A stretch of DNA of 64,000 bases, taken from contig NC_090777.1 of the NCBI RefSeq assembly GCF_040054535.1, forward strand, positions 15,426,001-15,490,000, read 5' to 3'. The translations under genes were made by a program, and so were the position numbers. Positions 36,708 to 48,357 of this stretch are shown piece after piece. The notes below the pieces were generated by a model. The model ran no database searches, was not told the origin of the DNA, and worked only from the letters and a program-made list of their open reading frames with translations. The DNA is from Antennarius striatus (lineage: Eukaryota > Chordata > Actinopteri > Lophiiformes > Antennariidae). Positions within the stretch are counted from its first letter, which is position 1. Every line of letters starts with the position of its first letter.

Positions 36708-39700
36708 TTACTTGCAGAATGCCTCCAGAGTGTCCAGAGTGCGTTTAATATCACGGATCTGTGCAGCCAGGGTTTGTATGGGCTGCATGGAGCGATCCAG
36801 TTCCTCACAGCGAGCCATCAGTGTGTACATGCCCTGCAAGATTAGACAGGAAACAAAGCCTTTGCTTCATGGTTCGTTTATCATACCCTTCTCTACAGCT
36901 TAGCAGTCTGGTTTCAATGTCAAAACAAAATCACTTATTCATAAAATACTGAAATATATTGTCGCACAATAGTAGAATGATTTTGAAATTAGGTTTTATC
37001 AACTATGGAATCTCAACTATAGAATCTCAGACTTGCACACCATTAAAAAAACAGTAAGTAATAACCCACTAAAGGCAATAGCAATCCGCTTGGTACTTTT
37101 GTATTTACAAATGCAAAAGTTATGGTTGAGAAAATGAAATCAACAGGGGCTGTCTATCCTTTAATGAAAACGGAGATATTTAGTAACTAGAGTTGTATGG
37201 TAACTAACCAAAAAGATCTTTTTCTTCTACAAATTGGTTTAATTTTATGGGGATGTGCCTGCTGCAATTTGCAATGTGAGCCTTTTGTTCTCTGGTGCAG
37301 CAAGTGTAGCTGTTTTTTTTTCCTTTTCTGCTGCTCAAAGAGGACTTTCTTACTGTCTGGAGTATTGATGTTATCATCCAGATTTTAACACCTTATCAAA
37401 CATATTGATGAATTGTCAGTCCCACCATAAAAGACACAGAAAATAATTCTGTTAAAATAATTCAACACAAATAAAATTTGGACAAATATGAGGAAAAAAT
37501 TATTTTTGCTTTGTTCAACTGCAAGGCATTTTGAAGTGAACATTTCTGTTATAGACACACACAGACGGTCACCTTTATACTCATGTCCACAGACTCCCCC
37601 AGGCTGTCCACGGAGTCTCTGTAGGTCTGGATGTAACCGACACTCAGAGCGGTCATCTGGGTGAATCCACAGAGAGAGCCATCAATCACACAGACAGAAA
37701 CAAAAGCACAAGATGAGGGTTTTAACTTCTGGACTCACATTCTGGATGGTTCCATTGAGGCTCCGCATCATCATCTCGACGCTGTGTGCTACATCCTGGG
37801 TGTGCCTCTGTAGATCCAGTAGAACAGATGGATCAATGGGAGGGATATCCGCTGGTCTCCTTGACAACCCTCGACTCCTGTAGATGGGACCTGAACAGTC
37901 CGCTGGCGAGAAACAATTTTATGAACAGATGGAAGATTTTATAAATGAGACACTCTATAAATATCATATCAATAAAGTTCCCAGAAATGATCTTTAAAGA
38001 GTCAAAAGACTCATCAATAATCTTTTATTCATTTTCCAAACCACCATTCGGCATTCATGGGTCACAGAGATTGCTGGAGCCTATCACAGCAGACTAATGG
38101 GCATGAGGCATCACATTATCAATAATCCTGGAACAGATATTAATGACAGAAGAACAATTACTGTACTCCTATTTGATGAAACACATGCCACCAATTACAT
38201 CACTTAATTAAGAGGATGTGTGCAACTCTGAGAATAAATGAAATGCAAAAATAACTAGACTTCACACAGATCCTCTACCAAGATAGCTCAGATTCCCTGT
38301 CATGTCACTGAACCGAAAGCGATCCTCCTGTTATGATGTGTCCCTCTTGACACAAATCCTTGACAAGTCAATGTTTACTTGACTCACCAGATCTGGAACA
38401 TAACTTGGATCCAGAGCAAGGACTGATTTGTGGTTGATGTTATGCAGATGATTTCATGTGATTTTTGTCTAAGTTTTGCAGACGTGATGCATGAAGTCAG
38501 AAGCAAAACCCATCACACAATACTAAATAAAACTTTAATAGTAAAAATTCTAGGTCCAGATGATGATCTTCAATATTATCATAAAAAATAGTTTATTCAA
38601 ATAAACCATTGTTCTCTACAAAGTCTAATCAAACAAATATGCACTAAAATAACTAGAGGTGATAAAAAGACGAGAACCTGGTTCCTGCCAGACTGCAGCA
38701 AGACCTGAATTCCTTCTAGTCTAAACAAAGTCTGAGTCATCCATTGTTATTGAATCAGCAGGTAGCCGCCACAGAGGGGATATTGACTGTGTTCCTGTGT
38801 TTAAATTGAGTGCCCACTTTAGCTGATGCTCTAATCCAGAGCGTTTTTCCCCCCCGACTGAAGGGCAGCGGTTCACAGGCCTTCTCCAGGAGAGTTACAC
38901 AACATTAATGTGTGCTAACGGACAGGCTGAACTCAATCAATTGGGCAAACTTGTAGAGATGATGTGTTTTCTGAAATTGCTGTTTGGGTGACCTTTTGGA
39001 AAATGATCAGTTTAGATTTCTGCAGGGTCTGCCGCCACATTCTGGTGCCATTTAAATAACAGCCTGAGGCCAACTTTAATCAGCCAGGAACAAGTAAGAA
39101 GATTGAGAGAGCATGAACAAAGTGTCTCCATGGCTTTTCAATTATCCACCTTTAGATCTCATCCACAGCAGAGATGAAGATGCTGAGGTTCTCTCTGGGA
39201 GTGACCAGGAAGGATAGGATCAGGAATGAGTACATCAGAGGGACAGCACATGTTAGAGGTTTTGGAGATAAAGTCAGAGAGGCCAGACTGAGATGGTTTG
39301 GACATGTCCAGAGGAGAGATAGTGAATATATTGGTAGAAGGATGCTGAGTTTTGAACCGCCAGGCAGGAGGCCTAGAGGAAGACCAAAGAGGAGGTTTAT
39401 GGATGTAATGAGGGAAGACATGAAGATAGTTGGTGTGAGTGAAGAGGATTCAAAGGACAGGGCTAGATGGAGGAAATTGATTCGCTGTGGCGACCCCTGA
39501 AGGGAAAAGCCGAAAGGAAAAGAAGAAGAAGAAGAAGATCTCATCCACAGAACAAATGACATGATACGGTCAATATTGTAAGGCTCTTTCCGCCACAGCT
39601 ACTCTTTTATGATTAACTGCTGCAGCCCTCTTAAAGGGAATATGTCATCAACAAAAGAGAAAGAGTTCTGAGACCTGACTCAGATCCTACTCTGACAAAT

Positions 39701-41894
39701 GACATCTTGCAGCAGCCAAAACTATTATGAGTATACAGCTTCAAAATGGTCATGTCTTCAGCAGCATCTTTTGTATCAATGTCTCTAAATGTTAAATTAT
39801 TACTCTACTCAGGGTTATTTAATGATGACAAACTGATAATTTCCTGATAAATCTAAATTCCTAATAAATAAAGCACTCATGTAAGTTAAACGTCATTAGC
39901 TTAGTCATGCTGACATGAAAAACATTTTATTACAAAAATAACTTATTAATAAGTAGAAAAAATCTATTCTTGTATGTGCAAAGAAAATATCCGGTGTAAT
40001 CAAGTTAAATATAATCCCCGTCAAAAACAGGGGTCATAAATTAAGTGAAATAAATGAAGTATTATTTGCTCCGACTCGCCTGCTGCACTGTGAATGCAGC
40101 ATTGCAGCATTCATTTGAGCATCTATCAGTTCATCATGAGGCAAGAGACACAACAATTCAATTCCTAAGGCTATTGTATCCACCCTCTATTAGTTGTTTA
40201 GGACAGAACCAGAGCTATGCCTATAACAGGAGTGGTGATAGACTAGGCTTGTTGGCCATTTCTAGAAAATATAAACTTTATTTGTTACAAAATAGTGAGT
40301 CTTATTGGTAAAAAAAAACGTCAGCAGCCAAATGTGAACCTTAATACAGCTGTTTATCCATTACATTGTGCATGTATATACAGTTTATTGTCATGAATTA
40401 GGTATATTTTTATACTGCTTTAATTTCATTTGCTTTTTGTTTAATTTCTACTTCTATGCTGCCTAAATTTGTCCTTTTGTAAGGTTTATCTATCTATTTG
40501 TATCTATATTTTATTTTAATTTTTTTCTGCTTTAGTTCAATACTCACAGTCGCTGCAATCCAGGCTGGGCTTGGAGCTCATCTTTATTTTCTGCTCCAGG
40601 TTCTTTGTGATGAAGTTGGTCAGGTCTCCTTCTTGGCTGACTGTCCCCTCCAGCTCCAGAGCTGAGGAGATTGTGGCCCTTCTGCCTTCTGATTGGCCTG
40701 CTCTGCCACCACTTCTGACCCCCGAACCACCTGTAGAAAATACAACCAAATCAGCTGAAAAACGATGTTGTATAACATGGTCATTAATTGCTGCATCGTT
40801 GAAATATGGAAGCCACCTTTCCTGTTAATTTACTGCTTTACTCAGAGCTTTTCAGTGCACTTTCAAATAAATTTGGTGGAGGAACAAGATGAAAAAACTG
40901 ATATAAACACAAAATCAAATCAGGCATTTACCTCCACAAGCTTGGCTAATTTCGTCCAGACTCTTGCTGTCCTGCATCCCACGGACATTGCGCACCCAGA
41001 CCTGAGCCATGACATGGGGAGGGCAGGTGACATCATCTGAGGGCAGAGGGAGAGTTGGGGGGGACGAAGCCGTCGAGGTGTTGGGACCAGGGGCTGAGGA
41101 AGAGTAGTGCTGTGATGGCTAAGAAATGGGTGAAAAAGTAAACAAAATCTTATAAGGGAAGAAATATTCATTACTGCTTCCTCCACTGACAAAACTAAAT
41201 ATAAAACCATCCACAGGATGGCACATTTCTTTACTTATGCAAGCATGTAGTTCCTGACTCAAGCATCCAAATCCTGTGTTCAACACACCTCTGCTTCTGT
41301 TCGCGCTCCTGTATGCTGATGAGTCCACCTTTTTTCATTCTTCTCGTCATCTTCTTCATCCTGTTTCTCCTTCTCTCCATCCTCTTCTTCCTCTTTGATG
41401 TCAATATCTTCATCTACAGTCTCAGTCTGCGGTTTGCATGCGTTGACAGGACCACCTCGCTGCAATAAGTCTTTGTAGTGGGCATGGTGTGCTGAGTCCC
41501 AGAGAAGAGCTGCATCAGGAGGCTCAACAGCATTACAGACCTCAGGAATGGCTGTGTCTTGGCTTTCTGATTCTAAGATTGTTGTGCAAGTGGCAGCAGG
41601 AAGGGAGGGGTCTGTCACATGGGAAGTGTGTGATGATAAACTTAACAATCTGTCATTACTGTGCATCTTTGGCTCCAAGTAGTCCTTGTCATCATGAACT
41701 ATGCTTTCGTCTTCCACATGGTTGTCTGTGTTTTCATGGACTCTGGCCTCATATCCTTCCTTGGGACAGGGTGCTCTACTCCCCCCATATTTCACCAAAG
41801 ATGGGGCATAAAGGCCGTTTTCTGATGATATGGGTGTTGCAATGCCATTAGCAGTTTCTGGCACTTCTGTGCCAGTCACAGGGGAGAGACTCAT
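36708..41894 (-). CDS. borcs6: BORC complex subunit 6 (lyspersin)
   Basis: Six coding exons on the minus strand, all with consensus borders and matching phases: 41,289-41,894 (ATG at 41,894), 40,932-41,118, 40,548-40,730, 37,739-37,890, 37,573-37,656 and 36,708-36,833. They give 445 residues. The N-terminal half is low-complexity and ends in an acidic run (ETVDEDIDIKEEEEDGEKEK). The conserved C-terminal part contains NFITKNLEQKIKMSSKPSLD, GLSRRPADIPPIDPS, IQTYRDSVDSLGESVDMSIK and the end TLMARCEELDRSMQPIQ ... TLEAFCK, predicted helical or coiled coil. The family protein is a subunit of BORC on the lysosome surface, which recruits ARL8 and kinesin to move lysosomes outward. The human protein is about 357 residues, so the fish N-terminus is longer. 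Assignment rests on the C-terminal motifs, which are distinctive. Confidence 0.95.
38028..38112 (-). repeat. Fragment of fish SINE/LINE tail
   Basis: Short remnant in a borcs6 intron with the words catgggtcacagagattgctggagcc and gcatgaggca, reminiscent of the 5.3-kb and 23.3-kb repeats. Confidence 0.4.
39165..39530 (+). mobile_element. LINE 3' end in a borcs6 intron (antisense to the gene)
   Basis: Encodes about 108 C-terminal residues of a fish LINE reverse transcriptase (RLRWFGHVQRRDSEYIGRRM, GRRPRGRPKRRFMDV, CGDP-stop). This is followed by the shared 3'UTR word gaagggaaaagccgaaagga and a (GAA)n tail. It is 5'-truncated. The copies at 4.3 and 50.8 kb carry the same 3' end in the opposite direction. 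A short direct word (agatctcatccacag) flanks it at 39,152-39,166 and 39,536-39,550, a likely target duplication. Confidence 0.88.
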
Positions 41895-43740
41895 CCCTCC
41901 ACCTGCTGGTGAAAAAACACAGTGCTTGAATACAGGTAGGGAAGTGTTCTACATCTACAGCCAATAGTGGTCTCAACATTATTCTACCCCTTAATAGCAA
42001 GCGTCTGTAGTATTTGTAGAGGACCCATTTGCTGCCATAACCTCCTGTAAACATGATTCATAGGCAGATTCCAGCCTATGAAAGTGTTCCTGAGGAACTT
42101 TAGTCCTTTTCTTTTAGTAACAGCTTCCAGCTCTGGAGTATTCCTGGGTTTACTTATCTCAATGCCCTTCTTCAAATCCCACCGCACATTTTCTAGTGAA
42201 TTCTAATAAAAGGGCTGTGGAATATTTCTACTACATTTCTGCACTTCTTCTCTGGCATGTCCAATGATGTCTGAACAAGAACTTCAGAACAGATGAAACA
42301 TTTTCCTTTAGAATTTTCTAATACTTCATGGAATCCATCTGATGCTCTACACACTGCAGGTTGCCAGTGCCTGATGAAGCAAAGCAGCCCTAGAGCATCA
42401 CTAAGTTGCCATGCTTCATTCCGGCTTCTCCAAATACGGTATACCAGTGATCCATAAGTCAAAATATCTTATCTTATTTTGTGTCCTTTCTTCACAGAAC
42501 AACAACCCATCGTCTGATTTTGCAAATGTGTGCTCTACTGAGGGATGGTTTTCAGGGGGGTTGAAGCATTTTGAGACTACATTTGTCACTTAAAATATTG
42601 TCTCTCTCTCAGGGATACAATGTTTGTAATAAATTCTTTTGATTGATCACTTTCATTACATATTTAAGCAGTCAAACAAAATAGTTGAGTGAAAATGTGT
42701 CATACATCAGTCCTGCTCACTGATTTGCAACAGTGTGGACACAACCCAAAAAAAGAGAGATCAGAGATAAATACATAATAATCAAACAATAGAGTTATTA
42801 TCGTCAATGATGTATGTCACATTGCAAAAGCATGTTTAGTGTTTCTGTTGCAAGTCGCACTTATTGTCATCGTTCACGATTCAACCTGCAGGGATCTTAA
42901 ACTTGATTCGCATGTTTGTTTTGGCAAAAGTTTTACGTCGGATGCCCTTCCTGACACAACCCTCTGTTTATCCGGGCTTGGGACCGGCACAATACGACAC
43001 TGGCTTGTGCCCTCTTGCGGGTACATTTAGGGATCTGAAACATAGTTTCAAATCAATAACCCAGACTAAAACTGTAATTTATAACAGCTTGATCTCTACT
43101 CTATCTGCTGTCACGGGTTACTCACGACAAAAACATCATTTAAACATTTAAAGAGCTCTGTCCAACGCACAGATTGTAATCATTTCCCATGAGTGGTTTT
43201 AAATGACGTACCTAGGTTCCTTAGCTTAGCATTATCTTTAGACACTATATTAACTTTGTGATAACACCAGCTTTGTCAAGACTTTCTCCAAAAGGTAAAC
43301 AAAATACTAAAAATTAAAGATCAAGTTACAAAACAGAAAAACAGGAGCAAAGAATTTAAGAAGACGTAAATTACTGTTCGCCAGCTTTGAGGAAGTTAAA
43401 ATACTGATCTCACTAGCCGCCTAGCTAGCTCTGTCAACGACGAATGTTGTTGGAAGCTGTTAGCTGGCTAACGTTAGCATTTTTGGCCTTAAAATGACAG
43501 TTTTCGCAGCTCACTCTTCACAGTGTCGCCTTGTCACATGACAATATATGAAAATTGGTCTTTTCTATTGATAAGGTCAAACATTTATGCAACAGAACTT
43601 TATTTAACGAAGAAAACACTCACCCGTTTAGTTTCTATTGAGAAAAATGAAAGGAGCAACTCAATCCGACGCGAATATCCGTCCCCGCAAAGCGCAACAC
43701 CAAGGTTCCTACCTGCGAAATTCAGAAATTCTGATGACGT
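41895..43740 (-). promoter_or_regulatory. borcs6 5'UTR intron and probable first exon/promoter
   Basis: An acceptor (tttttcaccagcag) lies just upstream of the ATG at about 41,903-41,908. A strong donor on the minus strand (CGG|GTGAGTG) lies at 43,622-43,624, so a non-coding first exon probably spans 43,624 to about 43,740. That region is locally rich in CpG (ccgacgcg, cgtccccgcaaagcgc) and has a TGACGTTA half-CRE at about 43,733. No TATA box was identified. Confidence 0.4.
42890..43050 (+). mobile_element. Fish interspersed repeat (SINE/MITE tail)
   Basis: The words ttttacgtcggatgcccttc, tatccgggcttgggaccggc and actggcttgtgccctc match a sequence I recognise as a common repeat in fish genomes. 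The boundaries and class were not resolved. Confidence 0.55.
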
Positions 43741-46425
43741 TATCATTTGACTCGTTTGCTGTTTTTTTTGTTTTAGCACAGCAGTATCGCTTTTTTATTA
43801 AATTTTTTTTAAAAACCTGACCCCACTGTTTCTGTTGTCAATTTATATTGATGATTGAAAATTAATTAGTATTTCCTGAGCATTGATGTTTCATGCCGTG
43901 AAACGTTCAGGAAATGTGGAAATTTTGTCCCTTTTGCTGATTTTGTCTCTATCCAAACCATCATGACGCGCCTCTCATGCATCTCTTTCCCCTACAGATG
44001 GAGACAAACACCACAACCTCTTAAAAGACTTGACCAAAACTGCTAGTTACATATTCCTTCTCATATTGGCGAATGGATGGAAGCATGGTGTCCTATGGAG
44101 GAAAGAGAAAGAGGTTCCGCTCCAAGTTGCATTGCGTACGTGAGCCTGTATCAGTTCATCAATTTGATATCTAGTTATTGAACACCAAACTGATGGTCTT
44201 TTAGCTGAAGACATGTGATCCTTGTTGGTTTCCAAGAGCTCAGAGCTCTCTAATCGTGTCAACTACTTCATTAATTGCCAAGAGTATTGTGCCTCTGTAT
44301 TTATGTTACCATAGAGGCCTTGGATTTTTGTCAGTCTAAACTCTCCTGGTATTTGTGGTCCTGTTGCTGTTACCATGCTCCATCACTACATCATTAAAAA
44401 AATGCTTCATTGCACTTATTAAGGAAGTTGGCACACTCGCTGCGCCCAGTGCACTGACCATGGTTTTCTGTAAATTCCTGGCCTTCAACTCACAAGGCTC
44501 AAATAGCACTTGACAACATAAGAAGCTAAAGTAGGTTTTAACTTTTATTGCTTGCTTATACAAGCCTATGATCTTGGCTCTGCTATACCCTCTTACATAC
44601 TTGTCATCCTTAAGCCACCCCACAGTTGCAAAGAGTTCTCTATAGCCAGTGCATACATGTCTGATAGCTTATGTGTATGCACCATCTTCTGAGATAATGG
44701 TTAGTGTGGTAACTACCTCATCACAGGCAAACACTGACTCATGGTGCTTCTTTCCTTTATACAGTATAAATTACAGGGGAAATGCCCTGAACAAAGTATC
44801 AACAATAAGACCCACCTAATGGGGGGCTCTTGAATGGAGTGGTTGGCACAGTGGACAACTTAGACATTCGGCACAGTTCTGAGTTATGCCTGAACAGTAA
44901 AAAACCAACCCAACAAAACTTGTAAAATTCAGTATATTCTTACGGAATTCCATCATTCATTGCATTGCACAGTTGTTCATTGCTATTCTGTGAGCAACCT
45001 GGTGGTGCTCTAGCTGTGCACTACTCCTGCTTCCAGTGGGACTGAATGATAATATTACGTCACACAGCAGTCCTCTGGTCAGCTTTTCACTGCACAGATA
45101 CATTCTTTTCAGGAGGTAAGATGATCATATAAAAAAGTTTCACAAAGAAAATTAACAGAATTTAAAAAGAAAACAAATGTGATGCTTCAAGCACCGAAAT
45201 AGAAATACTGCATAGAAATCGACTAACAAATCATTTCTGTTGTCCAAATGACAAGAACAATTTCCCACCATTATTACATTTAGAGTCATAATAATATAAT
45301 TGTTCTTGAGATAGACGTAATAAGATTCCTTCTTGTGACTTGCACATGCTCACAGGCTGAATTCACAAAATCAAATTATTAACAACAATTTTAGTGGTGA
45401 TTCAAATGAATTTTGTGTGTGTATTAAGACAAATTCAGACAAACGCGTTACTTACAGTAATTTCTATGTTAAGTTAGTTTAAAATGGCTCTTATTGCTTA
45501 TCTCATAAACAATGGATGGATTTGTTGAATGTGTTCTGAGTTTTGAGAACAGCCTGGAGAGGGTACGATAATAATCAGGTTTACCTCCTGAGGGGAAGCT
45601 GGACCAGAATCTGTGGCTTTTAAAAGTCCTTGATGTGGCCAGAAATGACAAACACTAAAGTAAAAGGGGAAAACAGATTTAAAACCACAATATAACCACA
45701 TCTAGAGATCTTATAAACTCTCTAATCAGTCCCATCCAAACCAGAGTTGATGTTCCTTCTCTCGGTGAGATTTAGCAATTTTTTTCCCATTTGTTCCTCT
45801 GCTTCTTGTGCTAGACTTCAAAGCCCAAGAAATGTACCTAAAGAAAATTATACCTCTAACATGAGGCAATGGTTTCTAGAGTTTCTCAAAACACCATTCA
45901 CTAGCCAACAAGAGACCCACCAGATTGTATTTTTCTTTTTGATTAGCGTGCTGTCAAAAGGAAGCTATTTTTAAAGACATGTGATCGCCACATGAAAGGC
46001 AGCATTTGGGAAATAATGAATTCAAAGCCAATCGAAATTAATGGTCTACAGACAGATGTGGCTTTCCATATTAAAAGCTAAGGACTACAAACTGATCAGT
46101 GGCAACCACAAACATCTTTTAACCCTGTAAATCATACTTCAATAAACCACAAACACAACTGCATCTCAGTTCAACATTATCCTTAAATGAGAAAATTTAG
46201 CCTCAAATACACCAACAATAATGGTGCATTCAGGAGCTCCTCATCACTTCTCAGTATAGGGTAGCTGTCCTCAAAGCTGATATTGGGACACTGACAATTG
46301 ATCAAAAACTCCAATACACTTCTTAATTGCTATCAATCAGTGTTTTGCTTGAATGTGCTTCATTCATTCGTTGGTTGGTTGGTTAATTTATTCTTTTGTT
46401 TGTTTGTTTATTTGTTTGTTCGTTC
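43741..46425. other. Intergenic, nothing recognised
   Basis: No supported gene or repeat. The minus-strand frame at 44,336-44,623 (95 codons) has no family features. Confidence 0.4.
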
Positions 46426-46429
46426 ATTC

Positions 46430-46725
46430 TTCATGTATCCATCCATCTTCTTGAAGCTGCTTATACAAAGTCAGGCCACAGGTTTTGCTATAGCCTGAGC
46501 ATGACACAAGTTCATCACAGGGCCACACGACACCCACTTATGCTCACACTCACACCTACAGTCAATTTGGGGAGACCTTCTCACCTAAGTAGCATGTTAT
46601 TGAAAGTGGAAGGAAGCCAAAGAGAACCAACACAATCACGGTGAGAACATACAAACTCCACAGAGAAAGGCCCCAGCTGGAATTACGCCATGAACCCTTT
46701 AGTTGTGAGGCGTGCTGCCCACATC
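46430..46725 (-). mobile_element. SINE-like repeat, reverse orientation
   Basis: Carries gtatccatccatcttc, gcacacgacacccac-like and ctcacactcacacctacag words, gtgagaacatacaaactcca and cagagaaaggccc. It ends with a degraded tRNA-like head (agttgtgaggcgtgctgccc). Same repeat as at 23.3 kb. Confidence 0.75.
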
Positions 46726-48090
46726 ATCAAGATCATTTAATCAGAGTTGTATGAAAAAATGTACAAGGTGGAATTCATAGTGTGATAATTACAGGTGTTT
46801 CTAATTCTAAGGTGGTCATCTGTCTAAACATTTTAATGTTTACATTCTATTATGTTTCTATACTGAGGGAAATGTATGGTGTCAAATGTATTTAAGAAAA
46901 AAACAATGAAATTCTGCTCACTTTCACTGGTGATGGCATCATCAAGCAGTGGTGTTTGTGGAAATAAACAGTATATGAATATTTCATTAACCATGATGAC
47001 CTCGACTACCCAGTGCAATTAGTTTGAGATTCACAGCAAAACACGTGAGCAATTAGCTGTAAACGTCAATCTTAAACATGAGCAACCTTTAGTGAAAAGG
47101 ATTCAATTCAGTGAGTTCTTATACTAAGAAGTCCTTTTATGAGCAAAATGATGAAAAGAACTTTTTGTGACTGAGGAAGTACTCTGACAACAGTCAGAAG
47201 GGTAGATGGGTCTTTATATTTGGCAATGGTCAAAATAGTCTCCTTGTATGCATCACTTAAGTGTGAAGCTTAGTTGTATTGTATATTGTTCAGTGTGCTT
47301 CCCAAAATGTTGTGTTGTAATTGTTGAGGGAACTTGAGGCCACAAAATAAAAAGGCAGTTCTGAAATTTAGATATGCCTCCTTGTTGTCAGAACAGTTCT
47401 TGTCTTTTTCAAGGAGGCATTGTGCAACAGCAAAATTAGTTCCTTTCCCTGAGAACCGTTTGGTTCAATCAAACTGGACCAACCAATGAATCAGGGTGTC
47501 AACTCTATGCAGTGTTCTCGTTTGCGTGCGTCCTTCTGTCTTTGACGCATATTTTTTGAAGGGGACTCACGATCGTCAGACAGCATCTGGAATGCAAGCT
47601 TTAAATGCCATTCCATTCAACAAAAATATTCACAATTTTTCCTTTTCTCCACTTAAATTTCAAACCCGGAAATTGCCATTATGTTTTGAAATGTATGTGG
47701 GGAAGGCTTGGTGCAGTATCCACAGGAGAATACAGTATATGAATTAAAGGCAAAGAAAACTATTGAGTGAAAAGCAAAAGTTTAAAAAAACCTCGATTAC
47801 ATCTTTCTTTACTTCTAAAACTGTTCTTTTTAAATGGCTACCAGGCTTTAATATTTTAATAAAGCTAATTTAGAATTTTACTTTTTTTAATCTTTTTACT
47901 TGAACAGTTATGTTGTTAAAGGGACAGGAAACTCATTTTAAAATAATATATATTTTGTTTATCATTATGATAAAATAAAAATGAAAATAATTTCTGATGT
48001 CTGGCATCATCCGTCGAGTCAGGACACTTTAAAATCTGCACTGCAGCACCACCGTCACGTGGGGTCATGTGTCATCGATGACACCCAATA
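46726..48090. other. Intergenic, nothing recognised
   Basis: AT-rich. No supported coding sequence. Confidence 0.4.
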
Positions 48091-48357
48091 AAGTGATGGT
48101 TACCTGTGAGGTGAATGGATGATCCAACAACATAGGAGTTAGACACAAAGATAAGAACCTATCTTTCTTCAAAATACCTTCTGGAAAGATTGAAGAGCAG
48201 TGGAAAGCAAGGATAAACAGGGTCAAAATGGCCAAATATCCAAGAATCTGTCATGAGCACTTCACCCCAGATGATTTGGAAAGAGATTTGAAAATAAGAT
48301 CATTTTCGGACAACCCATTGTATAGTATTTATTCTGAATTCTCAAGGTTTAGTGGAT
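48091..48357 (+). pseudogene. THAP-domain fossil
   Basis: The plus frame from 48,093 gives a recognisable THAP zinc-finger. A first Cys in VTCEVNG (TGT at 48,105) is followed by a TGA stop at 48,120 exactly where the second Cys should be. Then come LSFFKIPSG, the WKARINR helix, PRICHEHF (the Cys-x2-His half) and PDDLERDL. The frame ends at 48,357. THAP domains occur in host transcription factors and in P-element-type transposons. No transposase was seen nearby, so the origin is open. Confidence 0.7.

Noticed and set aside
39152..39562. 136-codon minus-strand frame in a borcs6 intron
   Set aside because: It is the antisense of the LINE reverse-transcriptase end on the plus strand.
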